From Prosopocoilus inquinatus (Eukaryota; Arthropoda; Insecta; Coleoptera; Lucanidae), in the NCBI GenBank assembly GCA_036172665.1, contig CM069870.1, positions 41,436,001 through 41,500,000 on the forward strand: 64,000 bases of DNA. Reading direction: 5' to 3'. Below are positions 53,878 through 64,000 of the stretch, piece after piece. The number at the start of each line of letters is the position of its first letter. The first letter of the stretch is position 1. The notes beneath the pieces are model-generated. The model did no database searches, was not told the origin of the DNA, and saw only the letters and a program-made list of their open reading frames with translations. The translations under genes and the position numbers were made by a program.

Positions 53878-55136
53878 AATTAAGACGTTTTAAATTACAT
53901 TACACTGTGTTACATGCATTACAATTAATTATGTACAGTAATTAAGATGTTTTCAGTAAACGGAAAATTATTTATCAACAACATTTTTGAACATTTTGGA
54001 AATATAAATAATTATTTATAAAGTGATTAATAATAATAATCGTCTTTATTACTATTACAATTTGATTTAACAGTATAAATGAATGAGTTAACATAATGTA
54101 GTGGTAAAGCAACTTCAGGGCGAAATTAAGTGTACTCTAAACTACTACTGTTCTACTACTTACCCTCGTAATATATGAAATTATTATACAAAAAAATGGT
54201 TAACGATAGCTTTTTGACCTAACATTTCATTAACGTGGCTTGCAGTATCAATACAGTGCGTGGGAATGTATAATTATGATGTTGGATTAAAGCGTCGCAG
54301 AGTGCGTCGAATGATATGCGTAAATGGACAAAAATCATAATTCTTCTTTCTCTTATTTTTTGGTCTTGGAAATATATTAGTTGCAGTAATTGAAAATATA
54401 ATAGTATCACTAAAATATACAGGGTGTGTCATTAGTATTGATTTCTTCAACAGCATCTTAACTATTAATTATAAAAGAAAATGTCTTATACAAAAGTTAT
54501 TGTCTATAATTAGCTCTATATCAGAAAATTATTTTCACATGTACAGCATGTTCCATCCATAAGTGAGTTATCTACCAAATTTATACTTTTTTAAATGGAA
54601 TATACCAATTTCGATAGATTTCTTACAAACTTACAACTGTAGCCCTAAATCGAAACTACAGCTCTTCCATTGAAATAAGAGCTAAAACATAGAAGTATTT
54701 TATTCATAATCATCGTCAAATATTTACGTAACTAATTATAAATATTGTGTAGAATATTCCCTATGAGTAAAAGTAACATTTTTGGTATACAGTCGTGCGC
54801 ACCTAAAATGCACCAACTACACGCAAACTTCACCCTTAAGACCTTATGGTACAAGGCACACAGAATTGTCAAATTGTAGCACTTAAGGTGCGTACAGCTG
54901 TACGTTTGCATAGAAACAATTGAAACTTAAAAGTTTAAATTTTATAAGAAAATTAAATGGAACGCCTTATATATTTTGACATAACTAAATAGCTATAGTA
55001 TGATCCAACTTCTGACGAAGAAAAGAAAATTAAGAAAAAAGAAAAGACATAATTAGATTTATTAAATTTCAACGAAGTATTGACATTTATAAGTAATCCG
55101 AGAATATAAGTTTACTACAAGAAATTCTTACAACTT
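53878..55136. other. No gene seen; LINE tail and small MITE
   Basis: 53890-53950 repeats the sequence found before copy B (about 50222-50285). 54026-54045 is a (TAA)n run next to CGTCTTTATTAC, a reversed LINE 3' tail. ATACAGGGTGTGTCATTAG at 54417 resembles the ends of TA-flanked MITEs. Confidence 0.45.
54788..54902. mobile_element. 115-bp palindromic MITE
   Basis: TACAGTCGTGCGCACCT at the left and TACAGCTGTACGCACCT (reversed) at the right. Confidence 0.6.
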
Positions 55137-55148
55137 AAATTTATTAAT

Positions 55149-55423
55149 GAAATAGCGACATCATACTATCGCTTTTTGACCTAACATTGCAGTAGGATAG
55201 ACAAATTGAAGCGGGATTTGCTCCTAATGAGTCCCCCATGCAAGGCGGCCATGCCATTCTTACATCGCATTTGCGAATAAATTGGGCAAGTCGTTTTTGG
55301 TCTGCAGTGGGAATGTCGAGCTACGTTTCTGCTGAAGAAGCCCCAAGCAGGGCTGAAACAGCTGTCCAGAGGCTGCTCGAGGTTCTCACTGCAATCAAAA
55401 ACGATTTGCACAAAATTTTTTTA
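55149..55423 (+). mobile_element. Hammerhead-ribozyme retroposon, copy C
   Basis: 275 bp flanked by the 12-bp direct repeat AAATTTATTAAT (55137-55148 and 55424-55435). Here the tail module (GCGACATC..GGCGGCCATGC) lies at the left in inverted orientation, followed by the spacer and the hammerhead. The arrangement thus differs from copies A and B, as expected of template switching or inverted joining. Confidence 0.8.
55316..55380 (+). ncRNA. Type I hammerhead ribozyme motif (copy C)
   Basis: As copy B but with TTCTG in stem I: the outer pair becomes T-G wobble and pairing is kept. Core CTGAAGA, stem II AGCCC/GGGCT, GAA, stem III ACAGCTGT, triplet GTC. Flanking arms extend stem I further: CAGTGGGAA against TTCTCACTG, and TCGTTTTTG against CAAAAACGA. 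Confidence 0.8.
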
Positions 55424-55435
55424 AAATTTATTAAT

Positions 55436-57199
55436 TGCTAAAGTTCAAACAAAAAACTTTCAAATATTATTTTTATCTAATGAAAATTTATTTTCAACAT
55501 TTAATCGATATCTTGGGAACTGTTGAATATCGGCTAATGATTTTTAGCTGATTTGCATGTCTTACCTTTTTTAATATTCAATCGTATTTTGTCGAATTAA
55601 AAAAAAAATAAGTCATACTAGAGGCTAAAACATTTTCAATAACAAATCATTAACCTTGGATATGGATTAGATGTTGAAAATAAATTAAGGATTAATATAG
55701 TTAAATTTTCATTAGATAAAAATTACATTTTGAATTTCTTTTATAGTAATTATGTATACCTATAGTTCATTTCAGTTGTAAACAGTTTTAGTAGCGAACT
55801 TATGTTCTCGGATCACTCATAAATGTCAATATTTCCTCGAGATTTAACAGAGTAACGTAATTGTGCCCTTTCCTTTTTGTTTATTTTCTTGAAAGATGGT
55901 TCTTTACCTCCACTCGATGTAGGAAGCTCCGTAGGTCTTCCTTCACCAAACTCAAAAACCTTTATTCTAAATTAAATTGCCTTTCTAAGAAAATATGGTA
56001 ACGCATTGTGAATAAAATTCGATTTTGAGAACATCGCCTCCAAAATCTACAACAGTTCAGGTAAAAATAAGAACAAGCCTGAATTAATTCTCCGTTTACA
56101 TTATCCAGACATTCTGATATATTTAAATATATTTAAATTTTAAAACGTATCTTTTGTGTTTGATTGTATCGATATTGATGTTTCCTTGACAGGAAATTCA
56201 CTTGTTAAAAATTTGTCTAATGGTGATATGGGAAACGTAGCTAAAACAAATTGTTCGTTAAATTACCAGCATATTAGCAAGTAGTAGCAGGAGAATTTCT
56301 TGTTTTAATTCCTCACAAATTAGTTTGAAATTATTCATATCTGTAATAGAAGACTCCTTTGTTAGGATTAATAGTCAAAATAGTTAAGCTCATTCAGTTC
56401 GGTCCGGTTCTTGGGCGTGTGACTATCCTGGTGTAGTTACTACAGGGCGGCTCGATGATCGGCACACAAGGTAGAAAAGGGCTGATTATACAGGAGTTCA
56501 TGGGAAGCCGCTATAATAGTTAACTTTCTTATTTGTATTTTTACGAAGTAACTTAAATTAGGAAAGTTTTAAAAACTTTTCTCTTCGATTTTATGGTAAC
56601 TTTCGAAAAAAATAAATGACAATTAGGTTTTCGAATTTTCAATTGTTTTCAACGTTTTTAAATGGAACGTTAAGTTTTTCATTTTCGTATCGCATTAGGG
56701 CATTATCAAAAAAACAAACACTATCAGATTTGTGAGATTTACAATTGTTGCTAACTTTTTTAAATAAAACATAGTGTTACCTATCATAGCATCGCGTTCA
56801 GGACATCCTATTAATTATGTCTCTAAAATATTATCTTCCAAAGCCTGCTACTTTTGTAATTAATCTTGGTGATCAGAGAAAATGTCGACAATAGCTAACT
56901 TTTTTATTTGACATTTCACGAGATAACTTAAATTAGGAAAGTTTCAGGATCTTTCCCGCTAGATCTTGTCACAGCACCGGAAGAACAAATTACTGTTTGG
57001 TTTTACAGATTTTCAATGGTTTTAATTTTTCTTTAATGGAATATCAGCTTTCAGGATGTTTAGTTCAGTACGTCTCTAAAAAGTGATTTTCTGGAATTGA
57101 TACGGTTTCTCGCGAACACAGTTATACATAACTTTTTTCTCTATTTTAATCTGAGAATACATCCCTGAAGTAGCGGCCTGTATTTTTGTTACACCCTGT
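55436..57199. other. No gene seen
   Basis: AT-rich spacer. Repeated phrases of the type TAACTTTTTTATTTG and TTTAAATGGAA suggest old MITE arms, but boundaries are unclear. Confidence 0.4.
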
Positions 57200-58001
57200 A
57201 TACAGTGTGTCCACGGATTGGGTTCACAATACGAAAAATATTTTTGAGTTTTCCAAAAAAAGTCAGTCTGTATAAAAGTTTTTGCTTGTCCCGAAACCCC
57301 CAAAAAATTCATAGAATTTGGTAAATTCTGGTTGATAACTGAGAAAAATTGAAAATTCTATTTTGACTTTTGCAAAATATCGTGGAAATCATTGGCAAAA
57401 TAGTAGTCTCAGCCTCAAGATAAAACTTGATTCTCTTTTTATTTAGTTACCTGCACACGGGATTATTTTTAAACATCTCATTTGGGATTTTACGGAAAAC
57501 AATTCGATATTCCATAATAACTCAATAATTCAATTAAGTAAATACGCTCTAGAATTGACATTCTTGCCTAAATAGTTTTTTCACAGAAATTAGTAACATT
57601 AACTGACAAGACCGACTAACATGACTCTTAGGCTCAATTCTCACACGGCAGCGCGTCGCAGCGCCATGTCGCGTCATTTTGCTGCCTCTAAAAGTTGGCA
57701 TGGTTTTAAATGAAGCAATTCTCACTCGACAGCATTTTATGTCAAAAAATTACATGCAAAAACATGACGTGACGCGACGCGCTGCTCATGTGAGAATTGA
57801 GCCTTATTCAGAATTTTTGGACTGCCATATTTTATGAAAGTTGAAATACAATTTTCTCTTTTTCACAGCTATTAAAAGGAATTCATCATTTTGAATAACA
57901 TTTTTGGAAGCAGAATCTTTTATAAAGAAAAACTTTTTCTCGAAAAGTCTAAAATAAAAAAGTTTTTCCTATTGTGAACCCAATCCGTGAACATAGTGTA
58001 T
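57200..58001. mobile_element. MITE with nested MITE
   Basis: TACAGTGTGTCCACGGATTG (57201) matches, reversed, TACACTATGTTCACGGATTG at the right end (to 58000); inner bases GGGTTCACAATA also pair. A 173-bp element sits inside. Confidence 0.7.
57631..57803. mobile_element. 173-bp PIF/Harbinger-like MITE
   Basis: GGCTCAATTCTCACACGGCA and its inverted partner GGCTCAATTCTCACATG.. with GCAGCGCGTCGC also shared. TTA target duplications lie at 57628-57630 and 57804-57806. Confidence 0.85.
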
Positions 58002-60016
58002 GTGTGTCTAGTCGGCTGAAACTGTATCGCATACTCCATTTACGCTTTTCACAGCACAACTCACAGCACTTCAGACAATAAAAAGAATCACACCGTAAAA
58101 CTTAGGTAAACAGCATTGGATATGTAGGTACGATACGTGTACCAGCTCAAAACTAATCGAATTTAATACTAAACCGCTAGTTGCAATACTGCGAAAAGCA
58201 TTGTATGTACATAAAAACTACGTGTTTTGTCGTTAATTAAGTCGATAGTTATGCACGGAGCTCAAAGTATTTTATGTCAACATGTTACAACTGGAATAAC
58301 ACGTGCTTTGCGATATATGTACGATCGCCACACGATGGTTATCAAAAGCACAATACTCTAATCATAATAAATAAATGATAAATGGAGAGTAAAAGTCATC
58401 AACTTTGCCTCCAAAGTGAATATAGAATTGTTTCGTGTGAATTTTATTCATAGTGCCAAACGCTTCTGAACATTCACATTAGAATTTTTACACTTCATAT
58501 TTTACCAGGGAAAAATTTCTTACTGTGAACACGGAAACAAATATTTAATAAACAAAATTAAATAAGGTCACTTTCTCAAGCCAGAATGAGTTATCGAAAA
58601 TCTTTATTTTTCTTATCATAGTTTATTTATGTTAATAAGTTGAAAATTATAAGATTAAGAAATTGCACAGCAGACTAAAATCTACAAAAGATTTATTGGC
58701 AGATTTTGTTTTATATTTTTATAAAAAAAACTAATTGAAAATAATTGTATAAAAAATATAACATAATAAAGATATTTTTTTTTGATATTTCTAGGAATAG
58801 TGACCTGTAATTATATTTTCTAAAAAATTGTGAGTTTATTGGACACATACAGTTATACAGCAAAATTCATTTTAATTTTTTTTATTTCTATAATATAAAA
58901 ACTGTTTCTGTAACTTGATTTATATGACATGAGATTTGAACAACACCAAAAAGTTAAGCTTATAAAATAGATACGTATAAACTAAATGTATAATTACTGT
59001 GCACTCAAGAGCTACTAACTGTGGCAAAAATCTACTAGTCCCAATAACAGCTACAGACATAAAAATCACGGTTCACGTCTAACTCAAACGCGTTCGCGGT
59101 AATTCGAAAAAGCTATCCTAATGTAAATAGAAACAAATAGCAGTATACGATTGCAAGGCTGATTTTCTGCGCGACTTCTTTCAATTACTTCACTACTTTA
59201 ATAAGAAAGCCAAATACAATTCTCCGAAGTGTTGCAAGATGAACAGGCGACACTAAAAGGAACATTGATTTTCTAATAAAGCACTCAGCAAAGTCTTTAG
59301 CAATTTATCGCGAAATGTCCATGCAGGAAAAGGTTTTTAATTCAGAATAAAAGTGCTTTTTACTAAATTTGATATCATAAAGTTAAACGTTTTCAATTCG
59401 AATATTCATTTCTGAACGCAATTTATGAAATACTTTGTGTATTTATCTTTAAATTTTGTAGATTGCATGCATTATACTGTAATTTTAGTATTGTTAAGAT
59501 TTCGAGGTTCGCAAATAATAATCGTGAACAATTTCAAAAACTTTAATTAAACACTCGCTTAACACAATACAAATTACTCTATCAATAATCTACAACACTT
59601 ATTTTAACAAATAACACTACTATATTTTACCACCGTTTATTAGCCCAAGTTGCTATGCATTCACTCGCTAACTAACTTTTCCAATCGCGCGTTACATCGC
59701 CGGTTATATTAAAGTCCCTATACTCTATTTTTATTGATAGGCGGAAGCTTATAAATTGTTATAATCTGTTATACAACTAGCAGACGACAAAAAAATTCAA
59801 AATTGACCCCAGTCGTTACCAACTAGTTGCTGTTTTAATAAAATAAAGAAAAAGACACAAATAACTGACTGAATAGGAGAACCATATTCACTTACAACTT
59901 CGCGTTTTCCGACTATCCAAAAAAATAAAAATAAACTAGATAATTATTATCTAGGAACTTTAGGTTACATAGCTGATTAATTCGTTACCAGAAATCCACG
60001 GAACTTCTCGCGTACT

Positions 60017-60056
60017 GTTCTGGAACATTCCGTAGAGATGGCGTGCCTTCTCGAAA
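60017..60056 (+). promoter_or_regulatory. Heat-shock-element-like sites
   Basis: GTTCTGGAACATTCC (60017-60031) fits nTTCnnGAAnnTTCn exactly; CTTCTCGAAA (60047-60056) is a second two-unit site 15 bp on. No gene or TATA box is evident nearby, so function is unproven. Confidence 0.35.
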
Positions 60057-60254
60057 ACAATCAAGAACCACGGCCAGCTGAATTGATGTCATACAAGGCC
60101 AGTCCAATTCGCTTAAAAATGTGTTCCAGTAAATCAAGCCATGAAGGGTGTCAACTAGCGCCCACTCATATTCATTAATTAGGTGTTAGCATGGTGATAC
60201 CGACGCTTAATTTGATAACTTAAATATCAAGACGAATTGACATTTCATTTCATG

Positions 60255-60330
60255 TATCGATAATACGGAAATATCGATAATACCGATATATCGATTAATC
60301 GATATTATCGATGTATGAAAACTATCGATA
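60255..60330. promoter_or_regulatory. ATCGAT (DRE/BEAF-like) cluster
   Basis: Six ATCGAT cores in about 75 bp, several within TATCGATA. In Drosophila such motifs bind DREF and BEAF-32 at promoters and boundaries. It could also be a degenerate simple repeat. Confidence 0.4.
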
Positions 60331-60455
60331 GTGAAATTTCGTTATTGCATAGCAGTAGTCTTTTCGTTTAAGAAAACGTCATTTCTTAATAAAATCGCTT
60401 AACCTAGTGGCATCAGCCCAGTTCTTGTGAAAAAAGACGTACCAGAACATCTGTA

Positions 60456-61376
60456 CAGGGTGGCCCAACGATGTGTATTTCTTCTGTGAGGCTTACGGGA
60501 AAAAAATTAGGAAAAAAGTCTATAAAGAATTTTATACTAGACAATACGTGACATATTATAAAATTATTTTGAATTATACAGAGTGATCAGAAAATTGTGG
60601 TTCGTGGAAACTTAATTTTTTTAAATGGAACACCCTGTATATTTTTAGATATTTGAATGCGTTACACCGAGCTGAAGACAACGGTATAAAGATATATTGA
60701 TTTCATTGAACTACTTTCGTAAAATAAATTTTTTTTCTTGAAGAATTTTGCAAAAATTCAGTCAGTTTGAATATGAATTTCTGATTACTGAGGTAACACA
60801 GACGAACGAAAATCTAACACGATATTTTTAGGACTTTGGCCTTTATAAAAATGTGAACAAAATTAAGATATCTTTTTGCATTACACCGAGCGATCGATAC
60901 TTACGATACATTCGCTATCTCATTTTTTTTAAATGGAACGGCTTACTTTTTATTTCAGAAATGGATAGCACTTAAATGTAGCTTTCTGCTGATATAGTTA
61001 TATACCTTTATTTTTAATAATTTCGTCACTAGAAATTTTCCTTATCATATATCATATTCAAACTGACTGAATTTTTGCAAAATTCTTCAAGAAAAAAATT
61101 TATTTTACGAAAGTAGTTCAATGAAATCAATATATCTTTATACCGTTGTAATCTGTTCATTGCGGCGCATCCAAATATCTAAAAATATACAGGGTGTTCC
61201 ATTAAAACAAAATTAGTTTCCACGAACCACCCACCATTTTTCTGATCACTCTGTATACTTCAAAATAATTTTATAATATGCCGCGTATTGTCTAGTATAA
61301 AATTCTTTATCGTTTTTTTCCCTATTTTTTTTCCTATGGGCCTCACAGAAGAAATACGCATCGTTGGGCCACCCTG
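60456..61376. mobile_element. 921-bp MITE, CAGGGTGGCCC ends
   Basis: Ends CAGGGTGGCCCAACGATG and, reversed, the same, flanked by TA (60454-60455, 61377-61378). Arms continue for ~190 bp (..TATTTCTTCTGTGAGGC..). No coding region. Confidence 0.85.
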
Positions 61377-62339
61377 TACAGGGAGATTGAGGCAACCCAT
61401 TCATTAAAAGTTTACGGTCTTCTCCTTTGAATTTCTGTTATCCTTATCGCAGTTATAAGTTAACAATAAGGATCTATTAAAATCTAATATTTTCAATTTT
61501 CGGACACTTCTGCTTATGCCGGAAGTTGCCGTCAACTTTCTTATTTTAAATGGAATATGGTTTATGATACTCCCATCTTTGTGCAACAAAAATCACGATG
61601 CCAGTTTTTGGTCTGTAGTAGGCTACAGTAACATTCTTTCAGATCATACACTGTTTTACGTTTGATTGTTTACAGGCTGGTTAAAAAGTAACTTCTATTC
61701 GAACTGATTTCAACTGTCGAAAAGTCATGTTTTTTGAATAGAACGCCTAGTATATTTTCATACCATCTGACTCCGGATTAAATGTTCTTTCGTTCTGTAT
61801 TAGCATTCCCCATACCTATCTCTTATAGTTCACTCGTTATCGATGATTTCTTTTTAGCACGTAATTTTTTTCCACTTTTCGGTATTATTTTTAAGTAGTG
61901 GGCTATGAAAACTAGAAAAATTATAATTTTTGAAATCATCAGTAGGAATAAAAAAAACTATTTAATCGCTACAAAGAACCAAAAAATGAATAATCAAACA
62001 CAAACCTATTAAATGTATTTGATGATAAAAAAAATTGACAATTCAAGAAGTTAATAACAAAAGTTATTATATCGAGGAAAATGCGTTATTACTTAGATAC
62101 AGTAGAAAGTTATTACTAATAAATAATAGCCGAGGACAACTTAGAGCCAATATTATAACTAACAATTTGTGTATTATTTTTAATATTTCAGATTTATTTA
62201 TTAGTTTTCATAAAATTTTGTATTGTAAGTGTAAATTTCTCCTTGTAAATGTGTAAATAGTCATACCAAGAATTCTAATACATGCGGCATATGTAAACAA
62301 AAAGTTCAGATGATAGATGTGTATTTAATTATTATTTGT

Positions 62340-62880
62340 CGGTTTTTAAAATAAAATTGAAATTACAGTCATAAATTAATTAAAAAAGCCTCAATTTGTT
62401 AAATTTTCATAGCATACTATTCAGGAATAATAGTGAGAAATGTAAAAATTGATGTGTCAAAGAGAAAATCATAAATAGAAAGAGAGAGGTAAGAGATGGG
62501 TACAGGGAACGTTAATACAGTTCGAAAGAACATTTAATTATGATTCTTATGGTATAAAAATATTCTGGGTGTTCTATTTAAATAACATGACTTTTCGACA
62601 GTTGAAATCAGTTCGAATAGAAGTTACTTACCGTAAACGGTTTTGTGTAAAATTAGGTATGACCTGAAAGTTTATTAGCATAGCATACTACAGGGCAAAA
62701 ATTGAAATTATGGCTTCCGTTACAAAAAGAAGGCAGCATCATAAACGAGGTGCTGCAACTTTGAACTTTTTTTTTATAAAATGAAAGTATCTCTAAGACG
62801 GCTAATTTTTCTTGTATCACATGTTACACAAAATATTTTTAGAATTTCATGAAGATTTTAGAAGTGCAATAAAGAAAGAA
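62340..62880 (+). repeat. Direct duplication inside the mariner-type element, copy 1
   Basis: Matches 63275-63735 in order (CAATTTGTTAAATTTTCATAG.., GATGTGTCAAAGAGAAAATC.., GGCAGCATCATAAAC..). The two copies flank the transposase remnant. Confidence 0.75.
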
Positions 62881-63310
62881 AATTTTCAATTGCTTATCAA
62901 AAGTGTACAAATCGAATGCACCTTCTTATGCCACGATCACTAGGTGGTTTAAAGAATTCACTCACGGTCGTAAAAGCATTGAAAATGATCCAAAGTGCGG
63001 AGAACTAAAAACTACAACCGATAATGAAGATGCTGCTCAGGTTGAATCTCTGATACTCGTAAATAGGTGTATAAAAGTATCAGATTGCGTGTTCGAACAA
63101 CTTAACCATCAGCCTTACAGCCCGGACCTGGCCCGTAGGAACTTTTACTTATTCGGATACCTCAAGAAATATATTCGGGGGCGCCTGTTTTCGGACGACG
63201 AAAGTCTTAAAGAGGAAACGGAAGCGTGGCCAAGAAGAAACATGATTTACCTACTTCTTCAAATTCCTTTTTGGCTTTTGAAACAAATTAAAATTACAGT
63301 CAGAAATTAA
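62881..63310 (+). pseudogene. mariner-like transposase, internally deleted
   Basis: Reads SNAPSYATITRWFKEFTHGR, RCIKVSDCVFEQ, then directly LNHQPYSPDLARRNFYLFGY and a C-terminal DDESLKEETEAW. The first part is the second DNA-binding helix-turn-helix. The second is the block after the HDNA motif that carries the last catalytic Asp (SPDL). About 130 family residues between them are missing in frame, including the first two catalytic Asp. Non-functional. Confidence 0.85.
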
Positions 63311-63735
63311 TTTGAAAAACCTCAGTTTGTTAAATTTTCATAGCACGCTATTCAGGAGTGCAAAAATTGATGTGTCAAAGAGAAAATCGTGAATAGAAAG
63401 AGAAAGGTAAGAGATAGGTATAGGGAATGTTAATACAATTCGTACGAACATTTAATTCTAATTCTTATGCTATAAAAATATTCTGGGTAATCTATTTAAA
63501 AAAACATGACTTTTCGTAGTTGAAATCAGTTCGAATAGAAGGTTAGGTATGACCTAAAAGCTTAAGTATAGCCTACTACAGGCAAAAATTTAAATTATGG
63601 CTTTTGTTGTACAAAGATGGCAGCATCATAAACAAGGTACTGCAACTTTGAACTTTTTTTATAAAATGGAAATATCTCTAAAACGGCTAATTTTTCTTGT
63701 ATCACATTTTTAGAATTTCAGGAAGATTTCAAAAA
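63275..63735 (+). repeat. Direct duplication inside the mariner-type element, copy 2
   Basis: Partner of 62340-62880. Confidence 0.75.
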
Positions 63736-64000
63736 TGCAAATAAAAGTATTCCATTTAAAATAAGAAAATTGACAGCAACTTCCGGTATAAGTAGAAGTG
63801 CCCGAAAGTTGGAAATATTATATTTTAATAGATCCTTATCGCTTACTTACAAGCGCAAAATATGAAATAGAAATTCGAAGAGGAAGTCTGTAAACTTTTA
63901 ATGAATATGTTGCCTGAATCTCCCTGTATATTTCAACGTCAAAACTCCAATATGGAATCACTTATGAACAATGGTGGGAATTCTATTTATAACTCAATAT

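Larger units (their letters stand above)
58002..60455. other. No gene recognised; least repetitive part, may be host intergenic or intronic DNA
   Basis: No conserved frame. The stretch 59950-60330 is more complex in base content and contains the heat-shock-element and ATCGAT clusters listed separately. Confidence 0.4.
61379..63926. mobile_element. 2.5-kb mariner-type element, CAGGGAGATT ends
   Basis: Ends CAGGGAGATTGAGGCAAC (61379) and, reversed, CAGGGAGATTCAGGCAAC (63926) share at least ~55 bp; TA flanks (61377-61378, 63927-63928). The left TA is the same TA that closes the preceding MITE. It contains a deleted mariner transposase and an internal direct duplication. Confidence 0.8.

Noticed and set aside
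1..64000. CRISPR array, bacterial operons or rRNA genes
   Set aside because: The sequence is eukaryotic (spliced genes, LTR/LINE/P elements); no spaced repeats of CRISPR type and no rRNA-like blocks were seen.

Overview
The window reads as a gene-poor, AT-rich stretch of an animal nuclear genome, most likely an insect. The reasons are short introns of about 56-62 bp with GT..AG ends, P-type (THAP) transposons, a copia element primed by an initiator-Met tRNA fragment, mariner and Penelope remnants, and many TA-flanked MITEs. I found no convincing single-copy host gene. Almost everything that can be named is mobile or virus-like DNA, often nested.

Region 1-10.5 kb is a Polinton/Maverick-like (adintovirus-like) element. 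A rightward block encodes a Ser/Thr/Pro-rich protein, a small spliced protein, a packaging-type ATPase, a coiled-coil protein with a conserved C-terminal domain, a small protein and a DDE integrase. A leftward, spliced, protein-primed-type DNA polymerase B carries an N-terminal zinc finger. The two blocks converge at 6.4-6.5 kb, and both promoters share a TATA-AAGGAGG core. No capsid or maturation protease gene is recognisable in the visible part. The left end lies outside the window or is lost. At the right end stands an array of 11-bp repeats, each built on TCAAGGTCA (the FTZ-F1/SF-1/ERR monomer site), followed by a perfect 39-bp-arm hairpin.

Region 11-24.8 kb is layered repeats: a 1.5-kb long-TIR element inside a decayed pogo/Tigger-like transposase, further MITEs, a gutted gag-protease LTR element inside a TTAA-flanked TIR pair, and a tRNA-like SINE. 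Region 24.8-33.3 kb is a copia-type retrotransposon (227/226-bp LTRs, 5-bp target duplication) broken by a LINE and by a 1.9-kb inverted-repeat element. An old THAP/P-type transposase (34-36.8 kb) and a deleted mariner (39-40 kb) follow.

Region 40.8-47.3 kb is a young Ty3/gypsy element whose 327-bp LTRs differ at one base that I can see. Besides a SAP-domain Gag and a standard Pol, it encodes a macro domain of the OARD1/TARG1 type with the expected catalytic Lys and Asp, then a CCCH zinc finger, downstream of integrase. This accessory module is the leading candidate for an undescribed system.

Region 47-55.5 kb holds a Penelope GIY-YIG remnant, a nearly intact P element with an 8-bp target duplication, and copies of a small retroposon. 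Three copies of that retroposon in the window (22.9, 50.4 and 55.3 kb) contain a complete type I hammerhead-ribozyme motif at the tip of a long hairpin. The rest, 55.5-64 kb, is repeats and MITEs, a deleted mariner, and one stretch with heat-shock-element and ATCGAT clusters that could be host regulatory DNA.
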